Shown: positions 11,791 to 22,042 of the stretch, piece by piece | Numbering within the stretch: position 1 is the first letter of the stretch | Layout: every line of letters begins with the position of its first letter | Assembly (NCBI GenBank): GCA_037013495.1 | Contig: CM072806.1 | Coordinates: forward strand, 17,839,001 to 17,903,000 | Direction: 5' to 3' | DNA length: 64,000 nucleotides | Source of the DNA: Hippophae tibetana | Lineage: Eukaryota; Streptophyta; Magnoliopsida; Rosales; Elaeagnaceae | The notes under the pieces: generated by a model | Seen by the model: the letters and a program-made list of their open reading frames with translations, nothing else | What the model was told of the DNA's origin: nothing | The model's database searches: none | Translations under genes and position numbers: made by a program

Positions 11791-12849
11791 TTTCGTGAAA
11801 TAACAGATAGGATGGGTTGGTTGGTTATTCACACACCACATTTTTTTTTCCCACACTTCTTTCAATGTAAAGTAAAAATATTCATGCAAATAATTTAATT
11901 GCATGGAAATAAAATATATTAAAAGTAAAAATTATTAAAATATTTTTGTCCATTTTAATAAATTTGTAGATGTAAAAAATAAAAATTCGGTGTCATAATA
12001 CCCCACCCTAACAAATTTAACAATGAAAATAATACCTTGAAATTAAGCAAGCAACAACTGCTAATTTCATAGAAATTTAATAAATTAACTAATAGTTTTT
12101 TGATATTTTGTGTTAAATCATATCTTAAATTATGTCTTTTAAATATAACATCAACATGACATATTATTTAAAATATTTTATAATATAAAGTTGTTAACAA
12201 TGTGGTGATTCTTTTAAATCAAATATGTCGGGATCTGTTAATAAAACAGATTTTAAAGCATAATTTAAAATAGATGATCTAAAACTCAATTTATCCCTAA
12301 AGTATTTATAAATGTTTAATGATATTAACACAAATATTTTTTTTATACTACAATAAATATATGAAATCTATAATTAATTACAATTTAATATTATTATTGT
12401 TAAATAAATTTATCATTATTAAAAATAATTATAATAATAATAATTAAAATTAGGATAATGATATTGTCCTAATAACTTTTATTGCATAAATATATAAAAC
12501 ATTAATTTTATCTTTAATATTAATTACACCTTATGCAATATTTTTTAGATAAAATTATCTTTAATAAAATATTTATATAACATTAATTGTTCATATTATT
12601 ATTTTTTAAATTATGATAAAATTATTATCTTTTTAAATATTAAAATTTACTTTAATAATCAAACTATCATTTGTTATATTAAAATTTTGGTGTTATTAAA
12701 GGTAATTTGTCAAATTATTTTTTCTTTTGCATCTTTTCTTTATATTTTGGCATTTGATTTAATTCATTTGTGAGTATTTTTAATTTAAATATGCCTATAA
12801 CTCTACACGTGGGATTCCATAAGAGGGAAGTGGAAGTATCATTTACGTG
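11791..12849. other. AT-rich intergenic DNA
   Basis: Very AT-rich, with TTAAT and TATAA runs. I see no gene, repeat boundary or RNA in it. Confidence 0.6.
12842..12849. repeat. 8-bp target site duplication, left
   Basis: TTTACGTG, repeated exactly at 14010-14017 on the far side of the hAT-like element. Confidence 0.85.
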
Positions 12850-13235
12850 TAGGGGTGTCCACGGTCCAGTTTGGTACAATTTTGAATAATTATTTTTTAT
12901 GAAACTATTCATATTGTTCAAATCGAACCGGATTAGACCGTTTGACTATCTAAAATGTTGCAACCAAATAGGTTGATGTGGTTTAGTCCGATTTAATTAA
13001 CGGTTTAATATGATACAGTTTAATATGATACAGTTAAATGTGATGTTAATCAAATCATATATAAATAGATATTATTATTAAATACATAAACTGTTATCGA
13101 AATCCAAAAGCAAAACAAATTAGACATGAAGAAATAAAATCTCAATATCCCATTTACACAAATTACCATTATTTATAAGAAATATTTAAAATTAGGATAA
13201 ATTCAAACCTATGGAGATATATATTAGATTAAGGT

Positions 13236-13270
<35 letters not shown>
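13236..13270. repeat. (TA)n microsatellite
   Basis: Continuous TA repeat inside the hAT-like element. Confidence 0.9.
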
Positions 13271-13273
<3 letters not shown>

Positions 13274-13329
13274 AATAGAGAATGTCATGGATTGAGAAAA
13301 GATATTGTATAAAGGAGAAACGACGCAGA

Positions 13330-13603
13330 GAGAACAACAGAAAGAAAAAAAGAAAGTAGACAAAGTAAGGGAGAAGCAGAGAAGAAAACACAAAAATAAA
13401 AAATAAAATAAAACACAAAAAGTAGGAAAGAAAGGAAGAAAATGACAGTCTTTTTGTTCTTAAATGGCTCAATGAAAAGAAAAAAAAAGAAAGCAAACAA
13501 AATAAGGGAGAAACAAAGAAGAGAACACAAAAATAAAAAATGAAAAATTGCAAAAACTGAGAAAGAAAGGAAGAAAATGACAATCTCTTCGTTCCTAAAT
13601 AGT
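13330..13603. repeat. Purine-rich tandem duplication, about 137-bp unit, two copies
   Basis: AGGGAGAAGCAGAGAAGA at 13368 recurs as AGGGAGAAACAAAGAAGA at 13505, and GGAAGAAAATGACA recurs with the same 137-base offset. The plus strand is nearly all A and G. The long Phe/Ser-rich minus-strand frames over it are products of this composition. Confidence 0.8.
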
Positions 13604-14009
13604 TCAGCTCATCACATACCTATTTTTTTCATGGATGATAGGGGGGGAGGCAAGATCGTTTGGTTGGTGATGAAGGCGACACGAGGATGGTTGGTTGCTA
13701 CTGGAAGCGATGGTGGCGAGGATATTGTTATAGTTTTAGCTTAGGGTTCACACTTCACAAGAGTAGAGCACGAGGATGAATGAAAGAAGGGAAAATGTTG
13801 TTTTTATATACGCTTAATTAATTTTTTTTAATTATTTATTTAAATTGATTCGGTCTAACCGGTTTATAATTTTGTATAATCAGACCAGACCGTTTGAAAA
13901 TCGATTTTACTTAATACAAACCAGACTGAACTATTTTATTTATAAAACTGTTCGATTCGATCTAGTTTTTCAGCTTAAATCGGTTCAGCTCGGTTATTGG
14001 ACACCCATA

Positions 14010-14017
14010 TTTACGTG
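14010..14017. repeat. 8-bp target site duplication, right
   Basis: TTTACGTG, the partner of 12842-12849. Confidence 0.85.
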
Positions 14018-14766
14018 TTTGTGTTCCATAAATCGTAATAAAATTTGAAAACAATTTTAAAAAGAAAAATTAAGATAATTGAAAAGAATTAAAATTAAAT
14101 TACGTTTCAATTATATAATTTTGTAATTAAAATTAAAATAATTATTTATTAAAATATCTTGATATTGTAATAATGATTATTTAAAAAATTAATTTGAAAA
14201 TAAATATGAAAAATCGATAACTTAATTCTTAATATTTGTGTGATGCATTCATTCTTTAAATACTTGTTTTATATGTAAACAAATTAAAATAAATTGAATT
14301 ATTTAATTCACCAGAAAATATGCACTTTTTTTTAATTATATTAGGTTTTTTTTAACATACATTAAAGTTATTTTTTTATTAAATAAAAAAACAATATACA
14401 TATATAACTTAAGCTTGAGTTTAAGATAATAAATACAGAATTCATACTATTTATAACACAAATCAATCTTAAAATTAAATTTTAATTATAATTAATTTTT
14501 TTAGAAGATTGTGGGTATTTTATTAGTACTTAAAAGATAGTTAAAGTTGAAACGAACAGATCACATTATGAACGCTTCTAAATCGAAGATTGCCGTCACA
14601 TATTTTCCAGGGTTAGATTAGCTTTCAATTGAATGCAAATACATAAAATAAAAAGGTATTGATACAGACACAAAAAAAATACGATATAATTTTAAGAATT
14701 AAACACAATTAATGCCTCTACACGTCTAAGCCTCACATAAGGGTAGCATACCATTTCCAGGACGTT
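14018..14766. other. AT-rich intergenic DNA
   Basis: No gene or element end recognised; many short A and T runs. Confidence 0.55.
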
Positions 14767-14771
14767 ATTCC
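14767..14771. repeat. Target site duplication of the copia element, left
   Basis: ATTCC, matched exactly at 22038-22042. Confidence 0.85.
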
Positions 14772-14968
14772 CGTTGGTGTGTGCTAGAAAATCAGGTGGA
14801 AGAAGTATGATAGACAACATTCATATTTAATGGAGCACAAAAGTATGGTATAGAACATCAATGTTTAGTGAAATATTTGTTATGTTTCTTAGTATATATA
14901 TATCTTTGTATATGAAAAAAAAAAAAGATTGAGTGGTACTGATTAATAACTAATATCACATTTTATCA
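14772..14968 (+). repeat. Copia 5' LTR
   Basis: Matches the 3' LTR over its length; the start CGTTGGTGTG differs from TGTTGATGTG there by transitions. It is shorter than the 3' LTR, mainly because its TA microsatellite is short. Ends TTTTATCA. Confidence 0.85.
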
Positions 14969-15007
14969 TGATATTAGAACTATCACATTTTACCATGATA
15001 TTAGAAC
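14969..15007 (+). other. Primer-binding site, present twice
   Basis: TGATATTAGAAC at 14969-14980 and again at 14996-15007. Each differs from the usual TGGTATCAGAGC by three transitions. The second copy is preceded by a repeat of the last bases of the LTR (ATCACATTTTACCA), giving a 27-base tandem unit. Confidence 0.6.
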
Positions 15008-15592
15008 AATGGTTATTGCTGACTTAACAAAATAAAATAGCTACCTGATCCTCGACGTTGGTACTCTAGTGTCTCCTCGATAGGGGGTTTCTAATCTGAT
15101 TTTTGTCTCTATGCTTGTGGGTTGTTACTTTTTCAGTTTTTTGGCTGAATGGTGCTTGTTGTGTAGTCATTGGAGCCACACCAATTCTATTTTCTCGAAG
15201 AAACGTCAATCGCAAAGATGAATAGCGTCGCGCCATAGAAGCAGTTCTCAAAAAATTCAGAGTGAACGTCTTTTAGGCTAGAGGCCCCTTGACGTCACCG
15301 TGCACCTTGTTTGTGTGTAAATTTGGCTGGAAAAAAACTGTTCAGTTGCAATATTGAAAAAAAAAACAAAAAAAAAACCCCACTAGTGCTGCAACCATCT
15401 AGTACCCAGAGTCGCCATTTCTGCTCAGAGTCAGTTCCGTCGTCGTGACCTCAACAGAACCAGGGAGCCGTTGCAACCTCCTTGCGTTTCACACCATTTA
15501 TGCTCGTTTGAGCTGTCGCAGTTTCCCAATGTCGCTTGCTCATTGGGGCCGTTGTAGTCACTCTACGTACCAGGTGGTGTTGTCGTCGTGGG
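15008..15592 (+). other. Copia 5' leader, first part
   Basis: Untranslated leader between PBS and gag, less AT-rich than its surroundings, with a poly(A) run near 15360. Short minus-strand frames here have no resemblance to known proteins. Confidence 0.5.
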
Positions 15593-15879
15593 TGATGAGT
15601 GCTCAAAAGTACTAAAATTACCATTATTTTATGCACTAATTGATTAAAAATATATATATTTAAATGATTTTATCATATATTTATATAAATTTGTCTTTTC
15701 GGAATCACGGGTATTTTTATTATTTTTCAAGTATTTTTGCTTAAAAACATAACTTAAAGACTCAAAGAGGAATACCGGAGGCAATACATCACAAATATAT
15801 TCATAAAATAAATGAAGAAAAATCAACAAATATGAAAAAATTGGAAAAAATGGGTCAAAAATGTCAAAAAAGAGTAAAT

Positions 15880-16110
15880 CGCGCACGTAACAGCACAGCC
15901 GCGCCGGCTAACGCACGTGCGGTGCCAGCATCTGCCCCAGCCGTGCCCAGCAACGCGGCACCAACTCTCCATTCCACGCACGCCTGCACCTATCTGCACG
16001 CGCCGCTGCTCATCTGCACCTAGTCCGCGCGCGCTGCTCTGCCCATCTGCCCCAATCCGCGCATGACGCCGCCCTCCACTCCAGCATGACATCATCAATG
16101 ATGTCATCAT
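15880..16110. other. GC- and CpG-rich block in the solo LTR
   Basis: A sharp island of CGC, GCAC and GCCG words in otherwise AT-rich DNA, about 70-300 bp upstream of the TATA box. The second solo LTR has a shorter version at 23640-23770. The frames read through it in both directions are compositional and have no known domain. Confidence 0.7.
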
Positions 16111-16175
16111 TCACTACTCCGCATTTCCACCATTTTTTATCATTTTTTCACCCATTTTTTCTTCCTCTCCTTACC

Positions 16176-16183
16176 TATAAATA
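16176..16183 (+). promoter_or_regulatory. TATA box of solo LTR 1
   Basis: CCTATAAATACCC, conserved in the sister LTR at 23836. It sits after the GC-rich block, as expected for an LTR promoter. Confidence 0.6.
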
Positions 16184-17471
16184 CCCTCATTCTCTTCGTA
16201 ACTAAACACTTCTCAAAACACATCTTCTCTTATTTTTTTTTCTCTCATTTCTTAGTTTTTAAGTTTTTCTTAGTTTTAGAGTTCTTCTCTTTTTGAGAAG
16301 AACTAATTATGTTTTTGTAATTTATTTTCTTTTCGATTCAATAAATGAGAGTGTAAATTATGTTTGGAGGTTTTCCAGCAACATGAATAGCAACAAAGTA
16401 CTGTAATGATTTTATTTTCTTTACAGTTATTTTTTATGTTTTATTCTTACATGTTATATTTAATTTGTCTGTGATTAAATTTAACTTTGCTGGCTTTTTG
16501 TAAACATGATATAATAATAATGTTGTTATGCTTGCGAAATATTAAATAGGTAAAAATCTCTAAAATGAATTGACGACATGTTTTCAGTAGTAGTTTTAAA
16601 ACTTGAAAGTTAGTACAATCGCCCGGTAGTTAGAGTGAAGCTCTATTTCAAAAGTTTTTATAAGAATTATTATCTGAAAATGTATTGACAACATGTTTTC
16701 AGTAGTAGTTTTAAAACTTGAAAGTTAGTACTCGGATAATTAAATTCTTAGGTTTAATTTGGACACCTTGAATAAAGTTTAAACTGTCTAACCCCCAACA
16801 ATGGTGTCATTTAAATGGTTTATTTTCAATCTCTTAGAAAAAAAATTAATTTAATTAACCAAATTAGTTATCAACTCCACCCATAGGTGTTAATTGATGT
16901 TTAGTAAACAAAGAATATCTAACCCCAACAAAGATGGTATTCATATTAAAAAGAGAGAATCAATAAATATCAATTTATATCTTTAATAACCTAAATAATA
17001 TGAGCAAGCATAATTAACTTAGTTATTATATCCATAAATACTCCACTATTATAAATGATAAAATTTGCATAAATGTTTATTTTTATGTTATTAGATTAGA
17101 AACACGAAAACCTAAATATCGTGAGAGGATGTTTAAGATTTAATTTCTTTTTTAAAAGTTTGAATAATAAATTAAAAACCACATATATTCCTTCCTTAGA
17201 TCGACCTTAGGAGTATACTTATCATTTTCTACGAAATAATTCGTGCACTTGCGAGAGTTTTATAAATGTAAAACCAAAGTATTGGCATGATCGGTGATGT
17301 CGGTTCTGCTCATTAGTGGGCAGCCGTGGAGAAAATTAGGAACGCAGCAGAAGAAGAGCATCGTTCTACAAGAAGGCTGCGCGAATGGAATTTTTTTTAG
17401 GGTTATAGTTTTAAGTTATATATATATATATTGGTTGTAAAAAAAGGAAAAAAAATAGAAGTGATAGATTC

Positions 17472-18821
17472 ATGGCAGAATCTAGAGATTTAACCACCAA
17501 CTTCACATTGAATGAGTTGACTACAAAAATGACGGAAGTTCTAGCTAGAGCTCAGACCACCTCACAACCTTTGCTAACTGAAGCGTCGACTACTCCTATT
17601 AGTATCAAGTTGGGAGGATCCAACTATGCCTTGTGGTCCCAGGTGGTGAAGATGTATATTTCTGGCAAAGACAAACTGGGATATATTAATGGGATTTTCC
17701 TCAACCTGCTAAAACCAACCCATCATTTAGGAGATGGCGTACTGAAAATGTCATTGTCAAAAGATGGTTGATCAATTCGATAGACCCCTCCTTGAATGCA
17801 AATTTTATTCGATTCCCAACTGCGAAACAAGTTTGGGATTCTGCTGCTACCATCTACTATGATGGGATAGACACGTCTCAAGTGTATGATCTTCATCGTC
17901 GAGTTACTTATATGAAGAAGACGGGTGGATCCATTGAAAAATACTACAATGACCTTCAATCGAGAAATTGATTTCCATCGTCCGAATCCAATGGAGTGTG
18001 CGACTGACATACAAAAATACAATTCCATCGTACAGGAAGATCGAGTGTATACCTTCCTCGATGGACTTGATGACAAACTAGATAAAACTCAAAGTGATGT
18101 GCTTCAAATCAAACCATTCCCTACAGTGGAACAAGCCTATGGATTCATCCGTAGGGAAGAGGTCTGGTAGACCGTGATGATCATGGGTGCAGATACGACA
18201 CCCGGAGCAGTTATGGCTTTCAAAGGGATCAAGGGACACCATAATCCATTGCCACCAAAACTAGGAACTTTTTTGGGTAGCAAGAAATCCACGGGAAATC
18301 CACCGTCTATTGACAGGAAATGTGGTCATTGTGGAAACTCCAAACACACCCATGAAAACTACTTCAAACTACATGGGTATCCAAAATGGTGGAATGATCT
18401 TCAAGCACGGAAGAAATGGGAAACCATTGGGCGAGCCGTTGTGGCTACCAATAATGCATCATTATCCATTATTCCACAGGCCGAATCTTCCCAGGATCCA
18501 GGTATTTCAAGTAAATCATTTCACATATTTACTCGTAGTGATAATGAGGATTGGATTCTAGACTCTAGAGCTATAGATCATATGACATTTTACCAAAAAG
18601 ATCTCTCCAATACAACCCAGCCGAGACGGAGCCGTGTTGCCAATGCCAATGGGGTCACTTATCCAGTTACAGGGGTTGGAACAGTGATTTTATCTCATTT
18701 ATTATCATTATCTAATACATTACTTGTACCATATCTTTCAAACAGAATAATGTCTGTAAGTCAGGTCACTTCAGATCTTAACTGTGTAATATTGATGTAT
18801 TCTACCTTTTGTCTTCTATAG
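17472..18821 (+). pseudogene. Copia gag and protease, frameshifted
   Basis: The ATG at 17472 opens MAESRDLTTNF, then ISIKLGGSNYALWSQ, the usual start of the copia gag core. The frame is broken near 17710 and 17960 and by a stop at 18168; the gag reading continues as WLINSIDPSLN, VWDSAATIYYDG and RVYTFLDGLDDKLD. A zinc knuckle begins at 18321 (CGHCGNSKH) but its last Cys is Tyr. The protease motif reads WILDSRAIDHMT at about 18555, where copia enzymes have an Asp-Ser/Thr-Gly triad, so the active site has lost its Gly. The frame then stops near 18820. Identity is secure; function is lost. Confidence 0.88.
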
Positions 18822-18878
18822 GATATTCTCACTAAGGAGATCATTGGGCGTTGTACTAAGAGATGAGGGTTATATTAT

Positions 18879-19640
18879 GTGAATGACCTCAGTTCAGGAA
18901 GATCCAACCACATGCAACACACTATTGGTAACAAAGAACGCCAGATTTGGTTCTGTCATCGTCGATTTGGGCATCCATTATTTGGGTATTTAAAGTACTT
19001 ACTCCATAATTTATTTTCAAATATCACACACTCAGATTTCAAATGTGATACTTGTATCTTAGCAAAAAGTCATAAGGCATCTTATCCTATGAGCATGAAT
19101 AGAAGTACGACTCCTTTTGCTTTAGTACATTTTGATGTTTGGGGACCTTCCCCGGTCACTACGTTATCGGGTCATCATTGGTTTGTAATTTTTGTTGATG
19201 ATTGTACACGAATGACATGGATTTACCTTCTCACACATAAAGATGAAGTATTTTCTACGCTTCACTTGTTTCACACCATGGTTCAAACACAATTTTCGGA
19301 AAAAATTAAGATTCTTAGGTCTGATAATGGAGGGGAGTATGTTAATCAACAATTTAGGACATACTTGGACAACCATGGTATTCTCCATGAAACCTCGTGT
19401 TCACAAACCCGACAAAAGAATGAGACTGCGGAGAGAAAGAATAGCCATATTTTAGAAACTGCTCGGACCTTACTAATCGGTGCACATATGCCTAGTAGAT
19501 ACTAGATTGATGTTGTTACTACAACTATGTATCTAAGGAATCGTATGCCCATAAAAACCTTACAATTTCAAACTCCATTAAAGATGCTATCTGATCATGT
19601 TCCCTTGCCTACTATATTGATGCTTCCGCCCTGAATTTTT
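18879..19640 (+). pseudogene. Copia integrase, decayed
   Basis: Contains the zinc finger (HRRFGH ... CDTCILAKSH) and the DDE core: HFDVWGP, then LRSDNGGEY, then the Glu in ETAERKNSHILE. It stops at 19505 after MPSRY and carries on in frame as DVVTTTMYLRNRMP with a further stop at about 19632. The upstream junction with the protease part also has a stop near 18865. Confidence 0.9.
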
Positions 19641-21790
19641 GGATGTGTTGATTTTGTCCACCTCCATAAAAATCAACGAACTAAGTTGGATCCATGTGTT
19701 GTCCGATGTGTATTCTTGGGGTATGGTGTACAAAAAAAGGGTTGTTGTTGCTACGACCCGATTACTAAAAAAACCTATATCACTTTCCTAGAATCTGAAT
19801 GTTTTTTCCCATCACCAGTATCCAATTACCCTCTTCATGGGGAGAGTTATGGTGAAGAACGAAATTGGCTTCATGTTGAAATATTAGATACTAGTAAAAT
19901 TCCAGCATACTTGGATCATGCCAACAATATGGAGGAGCCAGTACCTAGACCCGAACTTGAACCTCCAAGAACTAAAACTGAAGTAGTAACTGAATCTCCA
20001 GAAGATGAAATGGTTGATGCACCCCTCCACTCTCTAGTACCCAATGATCCTCCTGCTGAGAATACTCCTGAGGTAAGCTATCCTATCACACCTTTACAAA
20101 CTAATGCTATAGATACATCTATTAGTTATGTTCTACCTTTCAGACACAATCGAGGCAAACCTCCAAATCAATACTCCCTAGAAAGAGAAGAACGACAATC
20201 CAAGTATCCAATAGCCAATTATGTATCTACTCAAGGGTTATCAAAACCTATCAGGGCTTTTGCACAAACACTCTCCTCATGTCAAATTCAAAATAGTGTT
20301 GAAGAAGCCTTATCTGATCCAAAATGGGCTCAGGCTATAAAAGAAGAATTTGTGGCATGGCAGAAGAATAACACATGGATGTTAAGCAAGTTTCCTCAAG
20401 AGAGGAAGATGGTAGGATGCAGATGGATTTTCTCCATTAAGTATAAAGCAGATGGGTTAGTTGATCGATACAAGGTGAGACTAATAGCCAAAGGAAACCT
20501 TCTCACCTGTGGCTAAACTAAAAAATGTTAGAGTTTTGTTATCTCTTGTAGCAAATTTAGATTTGCCATTGCACCAACTAGACGTAAAAAATGTCTTCCT
20601 TCATTGTGATCTTGAAGAAGAGATTTACATGGATATCCCACCAGGATATACTGTTACATCATGAAAAGAAACTGCATGTAGATTACAACGAGCATTGTAT
20701 GGACTAAAACAATCACCTCTAGCATGGTTTGGTAGGTTGAGTTCAGCAATGAGGAAATATTGGTTTCAACAAAGCAACTCTGACCACACTCTGTTCCTAA
20801 AACAACGATGGGGAAAAACAACAACCCTTATAGTCTATGTAGATGACATGATCATTACAGGGGATGATAAAGAAGAAATTTCTAGGCTTCAAGAACGACT
20901 GTCAAATGAGTTTGAAATGAAGAACTTAGGAGGGCTCAAATACTTCTTAGGCATTGAGGTAACAAGATCAAAACAAGGCATATTTCTTTTCCAAAGGAAA
21001 TATACTCTAGACCTACTAGCAGAGGCATGATTACTCGATTGTAAACCTGAGATATTTCGATGGTCCAAAATCATAAACTTGGAGAATATGAGGACCAAAT
21101 ACCAACATATAAACAAAGATATCAACGGTTAGTAGGTAAACTCATATATTTATCTCATACTCGACCTAATATTGCTTATGCTGTGAGTGTCGTGAGTCAG
21201 TTCATACACTGCCCCAGTGAAGACCATATGGATGTCGTCATGCGAATACTTTGTTATTTAAAATCTTCCCCTGGAAAAGGACTTATGTTTTCAAAGAATG
21301 GTCAATTGGAAGTCGTTGGATATACAGATTCGGATTGGGCAGGGAATATCAAGGATATGAAATCTACTGCTGGGTACTTTACTTTTGTAGGGGCAATCTT
21401 GTTACATGGAGGAGCAAGAAACAGAAGGTAGTTTCCTTGTCTAGTGTTGAAGTTGAATTTCGAGGAATGGTCAAGGGAATATGTGAGCTCATTTGGTTGA
21501 AAAAACTTCTAACTGAGATTGATGTTGCTCCTAACTATGAAATGAACTTATTTTGTGATAACAAAGTAGCCATTGCCATCTCCCACAATCCAATCCAACA
21601 TGATCGCACAAATCATGTTGAAGTGGATCAGAACTTCATCAAATATAATCTTGAAGAAAAAATTATTCAACTTCTATTTGTTAAATCAGAAGATCAATTG
21701 GTTGATATACTCACAAAATTCGTGTCTACAAGGAACTTCTACAACTCACTTGACAAGTTGGGTATAAGAGATATATATGCACCAACGTGA
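19641..21790 (+). pseudogene. Copia integrase tail, reverse transcriptase and RNase H, decayed
   Basis: The integrase tail GCVDFVHLHKNQRTKLDP and CVFLGYG lead into a long linker. RT begins at about 20290 (NSVEEALSDPKWAQAIKEE). Between KVRLIAKG and TFSPVAKL about a dozen residues are missing with a frame change near 20498. Then LDVKNVFLH, a stop at 20661, LYGLKQSPLAWF, YVDDMIITGDD (the catalytic Asp pair is intact) and LGGLKYFLGIEV. A stop at 21028 and frame changes at about 21060 and 21410 follow. RNase H shows YTDSDWAG, WLKKLLTE, FCDNKVAIAISHNP and DILTKFVSTRNF, ending in a stop at 21788 just before the polypurine tract. Confidence 0.9.
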
Positions 21791-21797
21791 GGGGGAG
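21788..21797 (+). other. Polypurine tract of the copia element
   Basis: TGAGGGGGAG directly before the 3' LTR start TGTTGATG. Confidence 0.8.
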
Positions 21798-21917
21798 TGT
21801 TGATGTGTGTTGGAAAAACAGGTTGTAGAAGTATGGCAGACAACATCCATGTTTAATGGAGCACAAAAGTATGGCAGACAACATCAATGTTTAGTGGAGC
21901 ATTTGTTATGTTTCTTA

Positions 21918-21975
<58 letters not shown>

Positions 21976-22037
21976 TTGTACATGAAAAAAAAAGAGTTTG
22001 AGTGGTATTGATTAATAACTAATACCACATTTTATCA
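21798..22037 (+). repeat. Copia 3' LTR with long TA microsatellite
   Basis: TGTTGATGTGTG at the start and CACATTTTATCA at the end, as in the 5' LTR. The TA run at about 21919-21973 accounts for most of the length difference. Confidence 0.88.
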
Positions 22038-22042
22038 ATTCC
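22038..22042. repeat. Target site duplication of the copia element, right
   Basis: ATTCC, partner of 14767-14771. Confidence 0.85.

Larger units (their letters stand above)
12850..14009. mobile_element. hAT-like non-autonomous DNA transposon, 1160 bp
   Basis: Terminal inverted repeats TAGGGGTGTCCA (left) and TATGGGTGTCCA (reverse complement of the right end), flanked by the 8-bp duplication TTTACGTG at 12842-12849 and 14010-14017. Eight-base duplications are the mark of hAT transposases. The subtermini carry GGTCCAGTTTGG and CCGGTTTA-type words shared with the 405-bp element at 53976. No transposase frame is present; the interior holds a TA microsatellite, a purine-rich tandem repeat and some GC-richer DNA at 13650-13750. 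Confidence 0.85.
15593..17315 (+). mobile_element. Solo LTR (1723 bp) nested in the copia leader
   Basis: Ends TGATGAG and CTCATTA are near-perfect inverted repeats, and GTGGG lies on both sides (15588-15592, 17316-17320). The sequence matches the second solo LTR at 23357-25114 almost throughout. No internal retroelement DNA is present, so it is the product of LTR-LTR recombination. Its layout is AT-rich start, a GC-rich block at 15880-16110, a TATA box at 16176, then AT-rich R/U5-like DNA. Confidence 0.9.
14772..22037 (+). mobile_element. Ty1-copia retrotransposon, degenerate, with a nested solo LTR
   Basis: Bounded by LTRs (14772-14968 and 21798-22037) and by the 5-bp duplication ATTCC at 14767-14771 and 22038-22042. 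Order on the plus strand: LTR, PBS, leader, gag, protease, integrase, reverse transcriptase, RNase H, polypurine tract, LTR, as in Ty1-copia. The leader contains an inserted 1.7-kb solo LTR (15593-17315); without it the element is about 5.5 kb, a usual copia length. Stops and frameshifts occur in every domain, so it cannot move by its own proteins. Confidence 0.92.

Noticed and set aside
13224..13583. Minus-strand frames of 81 and 119 codons rich in Phe, Ser and Leu
   Set aside because: They read the purine-rich tandem repeat on its pyrimidine strand; low complexity, no start context.
15823..16110. Frames in both directions through the GC-rich block of solo LTR 1, and again at 23574-23799
   Set aside because: Composition of the LTR, not conserved in frame between the two copies.
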